Of a DNA stretch of 64,000 nucleotides, positions 1-15,913 are shown one piece after another. Position numbers and translations under genes: made by a program. Position 1 is the stretch's first letter; every line of letters starts with the position of its first letter. Source of the stretch: Scortum barcoo. Taxonomy: Eukaryota > Chordata > Actinopteri > Centrarchiformes > Terapontidae. Location: positions 6,533,001 through 6,597,000 of the forward strand of contig CM041553.1 of assembly GCA_023238725.1 (NCBI GenBank). Reading direction: 5' to 3'. The notes below the pieces were generated by a model. It had not been told where the DNA came from. It made no database searches and saw only the letters and a list, made by a program, of their open reading frames with translations.

Positions 1-91
1 GCAAAATGTGACATCGCCATTTAAGTATAAATCTGCAAGGCTGCTTTGTCTTAAATGCCATCTTGTCTTTGTCCCTCCCCCTCCCCCACAG

Positions 92-331
92 TACATTGAA
101 GAGTCTGGTGTGGGCTACATTGTGAGTGGTGCTGGGAACTTCCTTGATCCTGATGTCCGTCACTGGAAACACGTTCCGAAAGGTTCTGTGAAGTTCTTCA
201 CTGGGAAAGCCTCAACACTGGGAGGCTTTGTCCATGCAGAAGTCACAAAGAACCAGATGATCGTGACCTTCTTCCAGGCTAGAGGCACGTCTCTGTATCG
301 CACAGTCCTCTCTCAAAGGCACTTTGCGTAG
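92..331 (+). CDS. acp5: Tartrate-resistant acid phosphatase type 5, C-terminal exon
   Basis: This is the last coding exon of a purple acid phosphatase. It follows a clear pyrimidine tract and AG acceptor and reads in frame to TAG at 329-331, giving 79 residues from YIEESGVGYIVSGAGNF to SQRHFA. The pattern GVGY-(I/V)-(L/V)-SGAGNF and the later GGF motif match the C-terminal part of ACP5 family enzymes. These are secreted or lysosomal di-metal (Fe) phosphatases of osteoclasts and macrophages. The metal-binding motifs lie in earlier exons outside the window, so catalytic integrity cannot be judged. Teleosts can carry acp5a and acp5b, and I cannot tell which this is. The reading frame shows no break. 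Confidence 0.9.
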   Translation, partial: YIEESGVGYIVSGAGNFLDPDVRHWKHVPKGSVKFFTGKASTLGGFVHAEVTKNQMIVTFFQARGTSLYRTVLSQRHFA

Positions 332-542
332 GAGAGCAACCACACAGTCGCTGGTTACATACAATATTCATCTGCAGTGTACTTTGCAATCCAGTTTAAG
401 TTCCTGTTTCTCCTGAGATCAAAGAAATGAGTTACTCCTGTGTTTTAAACTTTGGCATTAATAATTCAAAGCAACTGATAATTGCTTGTTTTTAAACAAA
501 TCAACTGGTTTTACATGTAAATTTGTATGATAAAAGAATAAA
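332..542 (+). terminator. acp5: acp5 3' UTR and poly(A) signal
   Basis: The stretch after the acp5 stop codon is AT-rich and ends with a canonical AATAAA at 537-542. This is about 210 bases after the stop and is the likely cleavage signal of acp5. Confidence 0.7.
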
Positions 543-3500
543 TGTGGTTTTAAAGTGTCTTGTCAGCTTTAGTCTTGTGACTTGTGGCCCTGAGGTTTGT
601 TTGGTTTTAGCTGACTCTCAGGAAGAGGAGCTTGTTTGAAGTATATTGTAAATATGACTGAACAGTGGCAGCTCTGTTTGTGGTCAGTCAGGTGACTGAT
701 AAGGAATATGCCATGAAAATACGGTTATGCACGTCTAAACCATTAGTTCCTAAGGCTTGTCTGGTTCTGTGGCTTAACAATTTGGGGGGGAAAAAAAATA
801 TATTCTGTAAAATACCTACCTGGTGTAGAGTTGCAGTTACACAGAATTCAGCACTTAAACATTGCAGAACTTCGATTAGTTAAATAGATATCAGGCTGAG
901 CTCAGTGGTAGTTCCTTTTGTTTATGTTGTGTTTTTACCAAGCACCTGTTTTGTGGCTATGACTCTTTCTTGTGAATTAGTCAAAACTATGATTCAGGGG
1001 TGAGAGGCATGTTTTGCTCAAGAGCTGTATTATAGAATTCACTTAAATGTACATTTTCTTTGCAATATTCAAATTTGCAAATATCTCAAATTCAAGAAGT
1101 ATTGTAACTAATTTGGATCCTACCCAGTCCTGTGTGTGTGTGTCTGAGGGACACACAGCGGGGTCATCTTTTGCCCATATGCTGAGTTTACATACAGACA
1201 TGGTTGCTGCTGAAGGACAGGACAGGTCAAGACTTCCAAGGTCACTGCTTTGTTGTCCATCACAGAGAACCACCTGGCCTGCCAAGAGAGGCTTAGGCTA
1301 AATGACAGCAGATTGGCAGCGACTGCAACTGGGATCTACTCAGCCAACCAATGACGATTAACCTGGCAGCAAGGCAGAGACCCAGAACAGATGGGTTTCT
1401 ATTTTTTTCCTCCCTCCTGCTGATGCCGTGGATAGTTCAGCTTTAATGTCCGTATGATGTAAGCGGTCAGTTTTTTTAGATCTCTCATTTTTATTCTGCA
1501 AGTAAATCTATGAACAGTTCATGCAAATGACCACTGTATGTTGGTTAATAGGTTCACAGATCCCCAAACAGGCCAGGACATGCTGTACTTTCTTAATGTA
1601 ATGAATTGAAATGACAGGCTTTTTTTTCTAGTCTTAACCACAGCCTGACTACTATAAGGTGTGTTGTCCTGATCCAATTAGGATAAGTTACAGTCCGCTG
1701 GTATCATGCATTGTCAGACTGAGTGCTAGATTGACCGAAGAGGGTCAATGCCAGTGTGGTATTGGCTGAGGATAAGCTGTCACCTGAGGATAAAGGACAG
1801 GTAAGGATCACTTAACCCTGACTGACGTAATCTCACAGGACAGCAAAAAAAGCCACATGTACGTCCTGTCTCATCAGCCTGCCTGACCTGTACGTCGTTA
1901 CATGAATGTGTGTTGACCTCAGTGGGTGCCTCAAAGGGGTCACAACAAGTAGGAAACTGCTTTAATTCAGGATCGAAGTGGCTAAAATCTATATTTTTAT
2001 AATAACATGTATCAAATGATAATGTGAAAATTTGTGAACAGGGTCATCAGTGGTGATGGACCCACAGAGAATTACAGCCTGATTCTACAGGTTCCTGCAG
2101 CTTTACTGAGCTATAAAGTGAATTTTTGGCTCATTGTTTTTGATCGCTCTTGTAGCCTGGTTTTCAGCCACAGCAGGCTGCTGTTTTCAAACAGAGCTCT
2201 AAAAAAGGATTTGTATGCAAAACATAAGTGTTATCTTAGAGTAAATATTGGAAGTGTTTATCATGTGGCCAGAAAAACATGACTGCACTTTGAAAAGTGA
2301 TACTGTAACGTGTCCATGTGTTCACGGATTTAAATGGGAACTATGGTCATAAAGTAGCCGCTAACAGTATTTTTTAATGAGATATCAAAGCAACACGGGA
2401 ACTCAACAGAGCTCCAACAAGGCCAAATTTATCTATGCCCACATTTTAGAAACACAGATCAAAATGAACAACACACACAGAGAAATGAACAGAGGCAGAC
2501 TGCATTGTGAAAGACAAACAAGCGTACATTTTGAAAGTAACCCAGAGAAGAATGAAAAACAAGCTACAGGACTGAGTTCACTGATACTGACGCTGCTGAT
2601 TGGCATGTGACCTATAGGGAGCCATCTTCATACTCTAGCTGTGTTTGCAATGGTTAGTTGAGGTTATTTAGTTACTTCAAAGCATTTTTCTCATGTATTT
2701 AATTTACCCTCTAACATATTCAGCTATTAATGTTCAATTTTTCAAACTTTGCTGATGCACTCATTCGGCGTTTCCCCACCTGCCACCAAATGTCCACCAC
2801 TGCAGTTCAGTAATCCTGCGCTCACATGTTCCACCTGAAATCCAGACAACAGCTAATCCTAAAATGTCACTCAGCACCAGTGCGCACAAAAGAAATGCTG
2901 ATTCACACGCAGTTCGACTTGTGGAGTTATTATTATTCCTATAATGTGGTGTGTGACATGTACAGGTATGCCCTTAGCTTTTCTTTGGGCCCCATTCACA
3001 CAAACCTTCATTTATTACCACAGGATCTTTCACACTGCACTCAATTTAATCTCCCAAACTCTGCATTCAAACATAGGCAAATATTGTGTCACGTCATTTT
3101 TTATAATCTGCAAGATTGTTTTTATTAACCCATAACTTTGATACCTGAGGTCAGCTAGCACAGTGTGAAATCCTGCAACCCAAATACCAAAGATGAGAAG
3201 CTATCTTGGAAATGAAATTAAAGATGTGTGAAATGTGATATTATCACCTGTGGTTAAAGTGCGCCAGAGGGTCTGGAACCTTCTGATGCACTGCCTCCTT
3301 ACAGTCTGACCTTCTTTGAGTTATAATTGGCTCCAAGTTAAGCTCTGACCCCTCTGCACCAATTAGAGATCTCCAGTGCATCTCCAGCGTGGAGGTTAGA
3401 GCACTAAGATGATCTGACCCAGGAAATAGGATTAGCAAACCTCCTATCTTCTGTTAAGTCAAAACTGAAAAAGCATTAATAAAAAGGTTACATTTAATTG

Positions 3501-5274
3501 TTTAATTCATTTGAAACACACAACCATATAAGTAGAATAAGAAATGTAACAGGATGTTAATTAGGAAAAGAAAGGGACTTTTGATTCATAGGAGAGGTGA
3601 ATGGGGGAGCCTTTTTAAAAATGTGTAACTAATATTATGGTCCCTGAAAATGAGTTTAAACTGTCAACTTAAAAAAAAATGGAGGTATCATTTAGTAAGA
3701 AGTGTGTAGGAGAGGTTTGATCAGATTGAACTGATAGTTGGCTGGCAGGTGAACAAAGTTTACACTTAAGATTAAGCTTACAATCAGATTCTGTTTCTGA
3801 TTTTGGTAAATCCCGATCGGTGAAGGATGTATGTATTTCCAAACTGCTCCGCCCACATTGAACCAGGGATAATATCACAGAGAAAGACAGAAACCTTTCA
3901 TGTGAAATAATCATAACTGTGTGTTCATGATGGACTGCATCACTCACAAAAGGTGGAGGAAATATAATTTCAGGGCCTTAAAGTTGATATTGTTTTCCAG
4001 GGGTTAAGTAAGTTTGGAAAAATAATGAAATGAAAGCTATTTTGAATGTTTGGCATTTATTGTGAAATCTATGTATTTTCAAATAGTCAAATAGTCAAAT
4101 GGCCAGGCATCTGTCTTAAAACTCTGTAGGCAGCCTTTCACCTGGTTGCTAGCTTAAGAGGAAACAGGTTTTGAAGGCAGCTTCAACTGTCACGACCTTC
4201 CTCCACCTGCTCCGTCTGTCTTTTTACACTCGTGGCTGCATCCTCGCTCCCCGCAATCCACACAGCCTGCTGTCATGCAACACACACATCTGCACACACA
4301 AGTCAGCCATGCCGCTTTGGAATTAAATCAGACCTTAAATAAGACTGCACTGAGCTCTCCTTTCCCCACTCAGCACTGACTCCACACTTCATCTCTCCTC
4401 TTCCCTCAACACTCCTCCCTCTAGAAGCTCTGGTGCTGGATGCACACCCCAGCCTGGGCAACGTAAGTTTTGAAAGTCCGTCCACTCAGATTCAGCCGCT
4501 GCCGTCCGGTTATCTAATTCCACAGCTCAAAAGTAATAAACAGATGCTGTATTAAAGGCTAAGCTGCTCATCTAATCTTCTCTCCCTAATCTCCACCCCT
4601 TGCTGAATACAGGCACCCAAATTATCTAAAGACAATGTTAATATCTTGGTGTTTGTCCAGAGAGAGACAGTGAAGGTGGAATAATCTACTCTTTTGTTGA
4701 GGACGGAGAGAAATTAATGAAAGTGTTGATACTGTGTAATATGTGTGTGTGTGCGTATGTGTGCTGTGTCGCAGCCTTCGTGTGCTTTTAATATCCCTGG
4801 ATTTCTCCATCTCGGCCAATATCCTGCTTAAAATGGACCCTGAAATCTGTCTTTCTGAGTTGTGTAACAGTGCGTGTAGGTTTTTTTTTTTTAATGGCAA
4901 AAGGCAAAAAAATAGAGTTTCATGCCTGCGATTACATAATAAAGACAGTCTATCAAATTTAACAGATATGCCAAAATTAAGGCTTTGCATTTTACCAATT
5001 TAATACCAGTCACTACCAATACCCAGATTCTCAATATAATAGGAGTTATTGTCATTGTTATTACTTTCACTCTATTCTGAAATTTACTTTTTATATAGAA
5101 TTAATCTTATTCACATTGTGCCTATCCTTAAATGGTACTGCGCAGTCACCTGAAAGCAGTCACCTCCACTAATTGAATTAACTTCACCCTGTTAGTAAGT
5201 TAGGCCAATCCTCCTAAGGGCTGGAAATATATTTAGCACCAGAATATGATTGAGACAGAAGTGTTAGCAAACAC
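543..5274. other. Intergenic region, no supported gene
   Basis: This stretch separates acp5 from the minus-strand membrane protein gene. I found short open frames only, with no recognisable domain, no convincing exon pair and no long repeat. A short GT-rich run lies near 4741-4765. It may contain regulatory DNA, but nothing is directly recognisable. Confidence 0.5.
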
Positions 5275-5990
5275 TTTATTTGACACAAGAGCTGAACATG
5301 AACACGTAGTTCTCCTGTAGTGTGCATGCCGCTCTCTTCAGGCATTCATAAATCAGAGAATGAATAAATACTGAATTTTACATTTTATAAGCTTTAAGAC
5401 ATAATTTGACTTGATCTGTCATTCACTGGAGTTAAGGACACACCCCTGTTGATGGCCAAACATGAAATAATTATAAATTTGGATTATTTTATGTTAAATA
5501 TGGTCACAAGCTCCTCATAACTCAACAAGCCCTGATGAGACAACTGAGCCGGGCAGGAGAGAGTCTGCATGCTAACTGGGTACAAATCCACAGGGAAAAC
5601 GGACACGTGAAGGCCATCCCACTGACTGTCCCAGGCTCTGATCCTGAGAAAATGTGCCGTTTGTTTCTGTCTTGGGCAAGGAGACAAATCAGTTACTCCA
5701 ACAGAAATAAATCCATACTTCCAGATCGACCTTGATCTCAATTTTTGTATGTTTAAAGTCATCATGCGTGGCTTGCAAGTCTCTTGATTTTCATAAGATC
5801 CTCTCAGAAATTGCCTAACATTTTCCTTCAACCAGTAGATCAGGGTAAAAGTGGGTTTCAGTTAGTGAAAACAAGGAGCTAGAGATGCTCAGCTAAAGAA
5901 GAAAACCGAAGCGACCGAAGGGAGAAGCAAAGAAACGATGTTGGACAGAGACACACAATATGAAAAATGTCTTGGAGCCTTCATTCAGCC
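5275..5990 (-). terminator. 3' UTR of the minus-strand membrane protein gene
   Basis: Reading the minus strand, the stop codon at 5993-5991 is followed by about 700 bases without a supported frame, then an AATAAA at 5280-5275 (TTTATT on the plus strand). This is the most likely poly(A) signal of that gene. Confidence 0.5.
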
Positions 5991-7153
5991 TCATGCGTCA
6001 CTCTCCTTCGGGATTGGATGATTGTAGGACGGGCTGTTGATGTTGAGGGAGGTGGGAAAAAAAGAAGGCATGTACGGGATGACGGTCATCAGAGGGCTGG
6101 TCAGCGGGCTCTCACTTGGAGGAGTCATGGGGATGATGACGTCGTCCTGGTCCCACACATGGAAGGCATTAGGGTGGGAGTGACTGAGGGCAGGTGCCAT
6201 GTGCAGAGGGCTGACTCCCTCCAGCTCTCCCTCCTTTTTCATGTCATCATCGATCGGGCCCAGCAAACAGTCTGTGGACGAATAAAGAGGAGGGATGAGA
6301 GCATTTGAGAACAATTCATCCCCACTATCTTTTTAAAAAATGGTCCTTTATTTTTAAATTGAATTGAATTGAATACACTGAGTAAATATGGCTTCTTTTA
6401 CAAGTAGAAAAGTCTAATTAAACATCATACTAATTGACACATTTTATGTAGCATATGACACAAAAGCAAAAACACCCAGATACAGTGACAAATACAGTAC
6501 GTATCCCCTTTATTAGAGCTTATCTCCCCACCACACTGTTTTGCTGGACTCCAGTAAACTGCTAATTTGAATTTTACAATGCATAACCAACAATGTGTGT
6601 GAATTTCAGATGTAAAAAAAACAAAAATCAAAAAGTCAAAATTCAGTCTGTGCAGATGTCCCTATTGCAGATGATGGATAAAGTCACATCACCATACCTC
6701 CAGTTTAACAGGATTCATTTTTTGCCTAGCTACATCCTGCACCAACAAATATCACAAACACGATATAACACTATTTTGTCAAACTTATATTATTTAAAAA
6801 ATTGAAAATAAATTGATGCATAATGCTTAAAAGCCCAAAATGTCAAGACTCCTTAACATGTGCAGAGGTCAAAAAGAGCTCTGCTATGCAACTAATGCTC
6901 AATTAAGATAAGACATCTTCCTCTAATAGACTTGAGTACCTGTTATATCCAGCATGAGGTCTTTGATGAGGTGACCCACAATAGCATAAGCCACAGCGAC
7001 CACAACCAGGGCGGCCATCAGGAGGTAAAGAACAGATTTAGGTAGCTGGATGAGGTCCCTGGGAGGAGGCTTGTACTCTTTGTACAGAGGCTCCACATTG
7101 TGAACCAAGTACTGGAATGAAAGTCCACCTTCTGTGTAGTTGAAGCTGTCCAT
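5991..7153 (-). CDS. Unrecognised single-pass membrane protein, two exons
   Basis: Exon 1 is 7153-6940 with donor CAG|gtactc. Exon 2 is 6271-5991 with acceptor tccacag|ACTG. They join in frame to 164 residues beginning MDSFNYTEGG. Residues about 41-64 form one strong hydrophobic helix (VLYLLMAALVVVAVAYAIVG), preceded by YKPPPRDLIQLPKS and followed by HLIKDLMLDI. The tail is acidic, then Pro/Ser/Met-rich (PMTPPSESPLTSP) and carries no known domain that I can name. There is no obvious signal peptide, so a small integral membrane protein with a short outer or luminal N-terminus and a longer tail is the best description; the topology is inferred. The clean splice junction and uninterrupted joined frame argue for a real gene. 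I cannot assign an orthologue or function. Confidence 0.7.
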
Positions 7154-8130
7154 ATTCCCAGAGTAGGAGTCTCCACTTCCTCCAGTGAGAGATAGTTATT
7201 CCATTACATTCAGGGTGAAAATGTTCCCAATTTTATCCACTTGCTGAGATGTCACTCACTAAGAGGAGAGGAAGAGTCAGTGCCTGCTATGTAAAAAGTA
7301 AAATATGATTTACTTTTTAGATACAGCAACAATTATCATTTAATTAACTTTAATCTGAGGCAGATATATGTGTTATTCATATATGTTCAACTAATCATTT
7401 TACTTTAACCTTTTATTTACTTTTTAAGAGAGAGCAACTTTTCTTAACCAACATGAGAATAGGCTAGTGAATAAATTCACCCACCTGTCAAGACCAAGTG
7501 TTTGCAGCTCCCAGATTGAACACATGAATTTGGGTATCTGCAGTGCCGGTTCACCAACATGTGTCTGCACAGCCCTTAATTATTGTCATTAGTATCGTGT
7601 TGTTTTCATCAGATCACCCTCCACCAGACATCAAGACATCTCAGACAGCCTGTGTGCTTCTCTGCTGGGTGCTGCATCCTCTGTGTTGATATAATCCAGA
7701 CTGTAGGCGGTGACACAGGGAGGCAGAGAGAGAGAGGGAAGGGAGGGATTACTCTTCCAATCACAGCAATGATCAATCAGTCCCTCATCCTATTCCCATC
7801 CCACACAGATTACTTAATCCACAAACAATCTGAGAGAGTGCTTTCTACCCTATAAGACAGAGCAAATCTCATTACTGGTTCATCTTATCCCGATCTACAG
7901 GCAGAAATTAAAACCCACCAGACTGTGAGGAATCGCAGGCCTACATTGAGCGCAGTGACTGGAGTGTTTTTGAGGTTGAAGCCAGAGACCTGGATGAACT
8001 CACCGACACTGTGACATCTTACATCAGTTGTTGTGAGGAAGGAGGAAGTGTGTGCCGTCTAAAACCGTCTGCACATACAGCCACGGCCTCACCACCTGCA
8101 CTCAGGATGTGTGTCAGCTGAATCAGGTTC
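7154..8130. other. Upstream region of the membrane protein gene, no supported gene
   Basis: This is the 5' flank of the minus-strand membrane protein gene. It is probably promoter and 5' UTR close to 7154-7600, but no TATA or GC box is convincing. A short GA-rich run lies near 7726-7745. The open frame at 7583-7855 has no domain or partner exons. Confidence 0.4.
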
Positions 8131-8322
8131 AAATTCAGGTTTTATTGTTTACATCTCACCTATAAACAGAGGGAGTATAATCACACACACACTGTCTTAT
8201 ATATATTTATATCTGTTCACAGTAGTTTAATGTTTACCTCGTCCAGCTTGTTGTCCTTGTTTCAAGCATCTATTTACTGTGTACAAATACCTGGCCAATA
8301 AAGTTGATTCTGATTGTGAACA
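8131..8322 (+). repeat. LINE 3' tail fragment (CR1/L2-group-like)
   Basis: The end of this stretch, CCAATAAAGTTGATTCTGATT near 8293-8317, has the form of the 3' tail common to teleost non-LTR retrotransposons: an AATAAA followed by short tandem TTCTGATT-like units. Only a short degraded 3' piece is present and no coding part is left. The left boundary is approximate. Confidence 0.45.
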
Positions 8323-8430
8323 TTCAAATTCACTGTATTTACTAAACACTGTACAACTTTGAAGCACTTGTACTGTACTTGAGTATATTTCTGATTTTCT
8401 GCTCCCTCAGTCTCATCCATTAAGATAGAC

Positions 8431-8746
8431 TGTTACAGTGGCTCAGAGCAGGCAGACCCAAATGCAGGACAACACAAGGCAGGAGAGTTTTTGAGGGTTT
8501 TAATAAAAAGCCAGATCTTACAATCTTTCTTGGTAGCTTAAGATGACATGAAGAGAACAATCTGGACAATATATACACAAGAGGTAATGGGGAACAGGTG
8601 GAAACAATCAGGGCGGGGCAGATAATCACACAGGCGGGAAACACACAATGGCAAGAAATTAAGGGAGAGAGGAGAGTTAGGGATTTCAAAATAAAACAGA
8701 CAAGCCAGAACCAGGAAACAGACATGACAGACGTGAAAATGTAACA
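8431..8746. repeat. Interspersed repeat with TGTTACA/TGTAACA ends
   Basis: The 316-base unit begins TGTTACAG and ends TGTAACA, an exact 7-base inverted terminal match that also gives TG...CA ends. It contains a TATATACA-like motif and an AATAAA. Its internal purine-rich text (stretches such as AACAGGTGGAAACAATCAGG) looks like a dispersed teleost repeat. It could be a solo LTR or a non-autonomous DNA element. No clean target duplication flanks it, so the class is unresolved. An apparent minus-strand frame across it is not a gene. Confidence 0.45.
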
Positions 8747-9424
8747 GATTTGACGAGACATAACATAGATTATATTTAAAATAATGCTCTTAAAGGCTCA
8801 AAGTTATTATTGGCCTCCATATTGAGTATTCTGCCTGAATTACAAGACTTTTATTTGTAATGTGAATATTTTTGACAGTGTAGTGTTAGTTAACTTCCTC
8901 CATCACTGATAACCAGGTGAGAAGATCTCCTCATTTTATGAACCATAGACTGTAAATACCTAAATATCTATAATTTTATATACAGACTATGATTTTAACT
9001 TAATAACATATTACCGAAAAGAAAAAAAACATGTAGTTGGATTTTGCTTTGTTAAACAACAAACATGAAAAGGAAATCACTTGATTAGCTCCGACATTAG
9101 CACTGAGCTAGTAACAGATGTTTAGCTAATACACTGTCAAACAGCACCGACCTTGTTAAAGCCAAGGCTATTTGTGTTGGTAATATTATATTATTATAAT
9201 TTGTTTGAGTCATACTATAACTTAATAACTGTTTTAATCCAGTTATTTTGTAAGTGTGAAGCTAAAGGTGATGTTTGCATTTTATATCTTAAGAAAGGTT
9301 AATGTTAGCAGGCTAAAGCTAAAGGTGTCAGCTTGTTAGCTGTCTTTGCTAACTTTAGAAATGTTGTTTTTGTATTTTAAACATGTGATTTGTTACTGTT
9401 TGCTCCTGAGCCACACAGTCCAAG

Positions 9425-10597
9425 ATGGATTTCTTCTTCAACGACCTGCAGCCCACCTCACAATCCAGCCCAAAAAGTGGACATGAAGATTCATACATGG
9501 TGACATGACGTCCTGTAACATCACACACCCAGGGATATATAGACACTATAATAACAGGGTATTAAGTTGTGGGAGCAATGCTGCTGAAAAAAGTTAAGAA
9601 CACAACTGTGTGAACAAGTTACATTATCTTGAATATGTGTATGATTTGTTTTAACCATAAATAGTTGTCATGATGACTAAATAGAAAATTAGATACCATA
9701 TCCATATCCATGTACATATTTAAGGTATTTAAGGTTAATTTTACCTGTCATAAGATTAAAACATATTTTATGGGGACTGCTTTATGTTACTGGGAAATAC
9801 TGCTGTGGAAGAGTTTATAGCTGTGCGTTCACTGTCCTTTGCTTCACAGACAGAGGACACAGATAATGATTTATCCAGAGATCTGCAGTCCTCAAGTGTG
9901 AGCATGACTGAAGGTCAAGAGCAGCAGACCAGGTACATAGTTGTTTATACAGTCCCATCTATTTACAGAGCTAATGTTGTTCATGTTGTAGCCACCTTTT
10001 CGTGAGCGGTACTGCCCATTTGCCCCAGGATGAATAGCACTCTGTTGTTATTTAATGAATGACATATTTAGGCTAAAGCCACATTCAACCTCAATATCTA
10101 TTTGCAGCTCAAGCATAGATGACATCAGCAGAAGAGTTCAGGATCTGGTGCAAAAGATTAACGACAGCCGCACCAGAGACCAGAAAGTGATGGACAGCTT
10201 TCAGGGGAAGTTAGTGGAGAAGGTACAAAATTTTATGAAAAATTAAATTAAAAAAATGTATGCTTGTGGAAGTATTCTTTAGTTAGTCCACCAGTGTGTT
10301 CATACTCCAGATATTTATGTGAGAGTACGTCATGCTTTGTTTGTTGTTTGATACTTTGTTCATTGTGTACTCCTACCCCCACACTGTATCTCCCAGGTGA
10401 CAGAGATGTGCCAGCAGATGAAGGAGCACATGTACATGGTCTACGAGGAGAACAGTAATGAGATGCAGGTGAAGCTGCAGGAGTTGTCAGAGGTGCTGGA
10501 GAGCTGCTCTAAACTCAACAAGGAGCTCATGGAGGCCAACCAGGCACTGAAAGGTCTCAGAGAGGGGCTGGCCATTAGCCAAACATCGGAGCCCTGA
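9425..10597 (+). CDS. syce2: Synaptonemal complex central element protein 2
   Basis: Four coding exons join in frame: 9425-9499, 9850-9932, 10108-10222 and 10397-10597 (TGA). They encode 157 residues starting MDFFFNDLQ. All junctions are GT-AG. The conserved core runs from SSIDDISRRVQDLVQKIN through MYMVYEENSNEMQVKLQEL and is a heptad-rich helix like mammalian SYCE2, whose corresponding text is SSIDILQKRAQELIENIN. SYCE2 pairs with TEX12 in the central element of the synaptonemal complex and is needed for synapsis in meiotic prophase. The N-terminus is short and acidic/Ser-rich as in other family members; the fish protein lacks the long mammalian C-terminal tail. It lies tail to tail with gcdh, the same neighbour as in human. 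An acceptor-like CCACACAG precedes TCCAAGATG, so a noncoding first exon probably lies upstream. AATAAA at 10906-10911 is a plausible poly(A) signal. Confidence 0.85.
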
Positions 10598-11517
10598 TGA
10601 ACAAGTCATTCTTCTCATGTCTGTGTTGTTTGGAAGTAGTTCATGTGTTATTTGGAATCAGTCAGTGTAATCCCTTTTTTCATTATTATATTGAGTATTC
10701 AGAATAGTTGACCTTGTCTAGACTACTCCTTTTGGTTTCCTCTTTCTTCTTCCTCTTTTTCCAAGAATGCAACTGTGTCTTTGTTTTTAGCACAGCAGGT
10801 TACAGCTGGAGACTGAGGTAAAAAACACAAGTTGAATTTATGTTTCATTAATGTTCAATTTCATTATCAGTTGATTCAGTAAATAACTTCAACTGACAAG
10901 AACAAAATAAATTGATTTAGTTGTTATATTATCTGTTATCATTCCCCATTGCATCTATTGCACTTTTATATACCACCAAAATTTAAATGCATCAGCACTG
11001 ATAGACAGGTGTTCACACCTACAATAACTACAATATCATAACAATGTAAAATGACAAAACAGGATAATTTAATTTAAATTGGGCACACAGAATCTCACCT
11101 ACACTCACTCATATCTTCTCACTCATTCAAAGCCATTTATTTACATACATACGAACTCCTAATGCCACAACTATATGCACATACCTAGTCAGTGTCTGAA
11201 TTTAAGGCATCTTAACTGTACAAATGTCATCGCAGTTGACACCCATTGCTTTGTTAGGTTGACCTTATCTATTCAAACATACCAAACAGTGGGAGTAATA
11301 AACGGCACCCATCAGTAATTTGAAAACATACAAATGTAATGAGGAATTTATGATTTTTCCCACCAGGCAGAGCCCCTGATGCGAGGCAGATTAAATACAC
11401 TTTATGTTTCCACAGATAAACGTTTGCCAAATGAAGCTTCTGTTTCTCAGGGCAGGTGAGCTGGTAGTACAGTACCAATCCGCATCAAGTCCATTGTAAG
11501 AGGATGGTGGAGAACCT
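10598..11517. other. Intergenic gap between convergent syce2 and gcdh 3' ends
   Basis: The gap carries the 3' UTRs of two convergent genes. AATAAA at 10906-10911 suits syce2 on the plus strand. TTTATT at 11136-11141 would serve gcdh on the minus strand. No additional gene is supported. Confidence 0.5.
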
Positions 11518-15406
<3,889 letters not shown>

Positions 15407-15913
15407 TTGTTTTCTGGACATAGAGGAAAAGAAAAGGTCATTTTTATTAGAGTTTTAAAATTTAAAGTGTATTGGTGCAAGAACATTTATCTGTTACTGA
15501 CAAATCATGCAACAGTGTTGAAGGTTGAGTTGTCAGTGAATCAGTGAAAATCAGTTGTCATAATAAAAAACACTTATTACCTCTGTAAGGTGTTTTTAGT
15601 AGGGTCACAAACACACATTTTGTTTTATATCATCATTATTATTGCATTATGATCACTCCATGTCAACAGACAGTAAAAGTTTGGGTCTTGATTAGGCACT
15701 GGGTTACTTTTTTTTTTTTTTTCTTAGTTTTACCAGCTCTCCTGGACTCACTAAAAGTCAAACTGTAGCCAGTAATGATGTTTGACATGCAGCAGAACAA
15801 AGAAACATACTGTTACATTTCTGTGAAATGTTTCTCTCTGCTTCTCTCTGCTACACTGGGAACATCTTAAGTTTGAGAAAACTTTTGCACCAAGTATCCA
15901 GCTGTACAGTACC

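Noticed and set aside
4622..5003. Overlapping frames on both strands near 4.8 kb
   Set aside because: They run through a GT repeat and a poly-T run, with no homology or splice context.
8420..8761. A 113-residue minus-strand frame
   Set aside because: It coincides with an interspersed repeat with inverted ends and has no domain.
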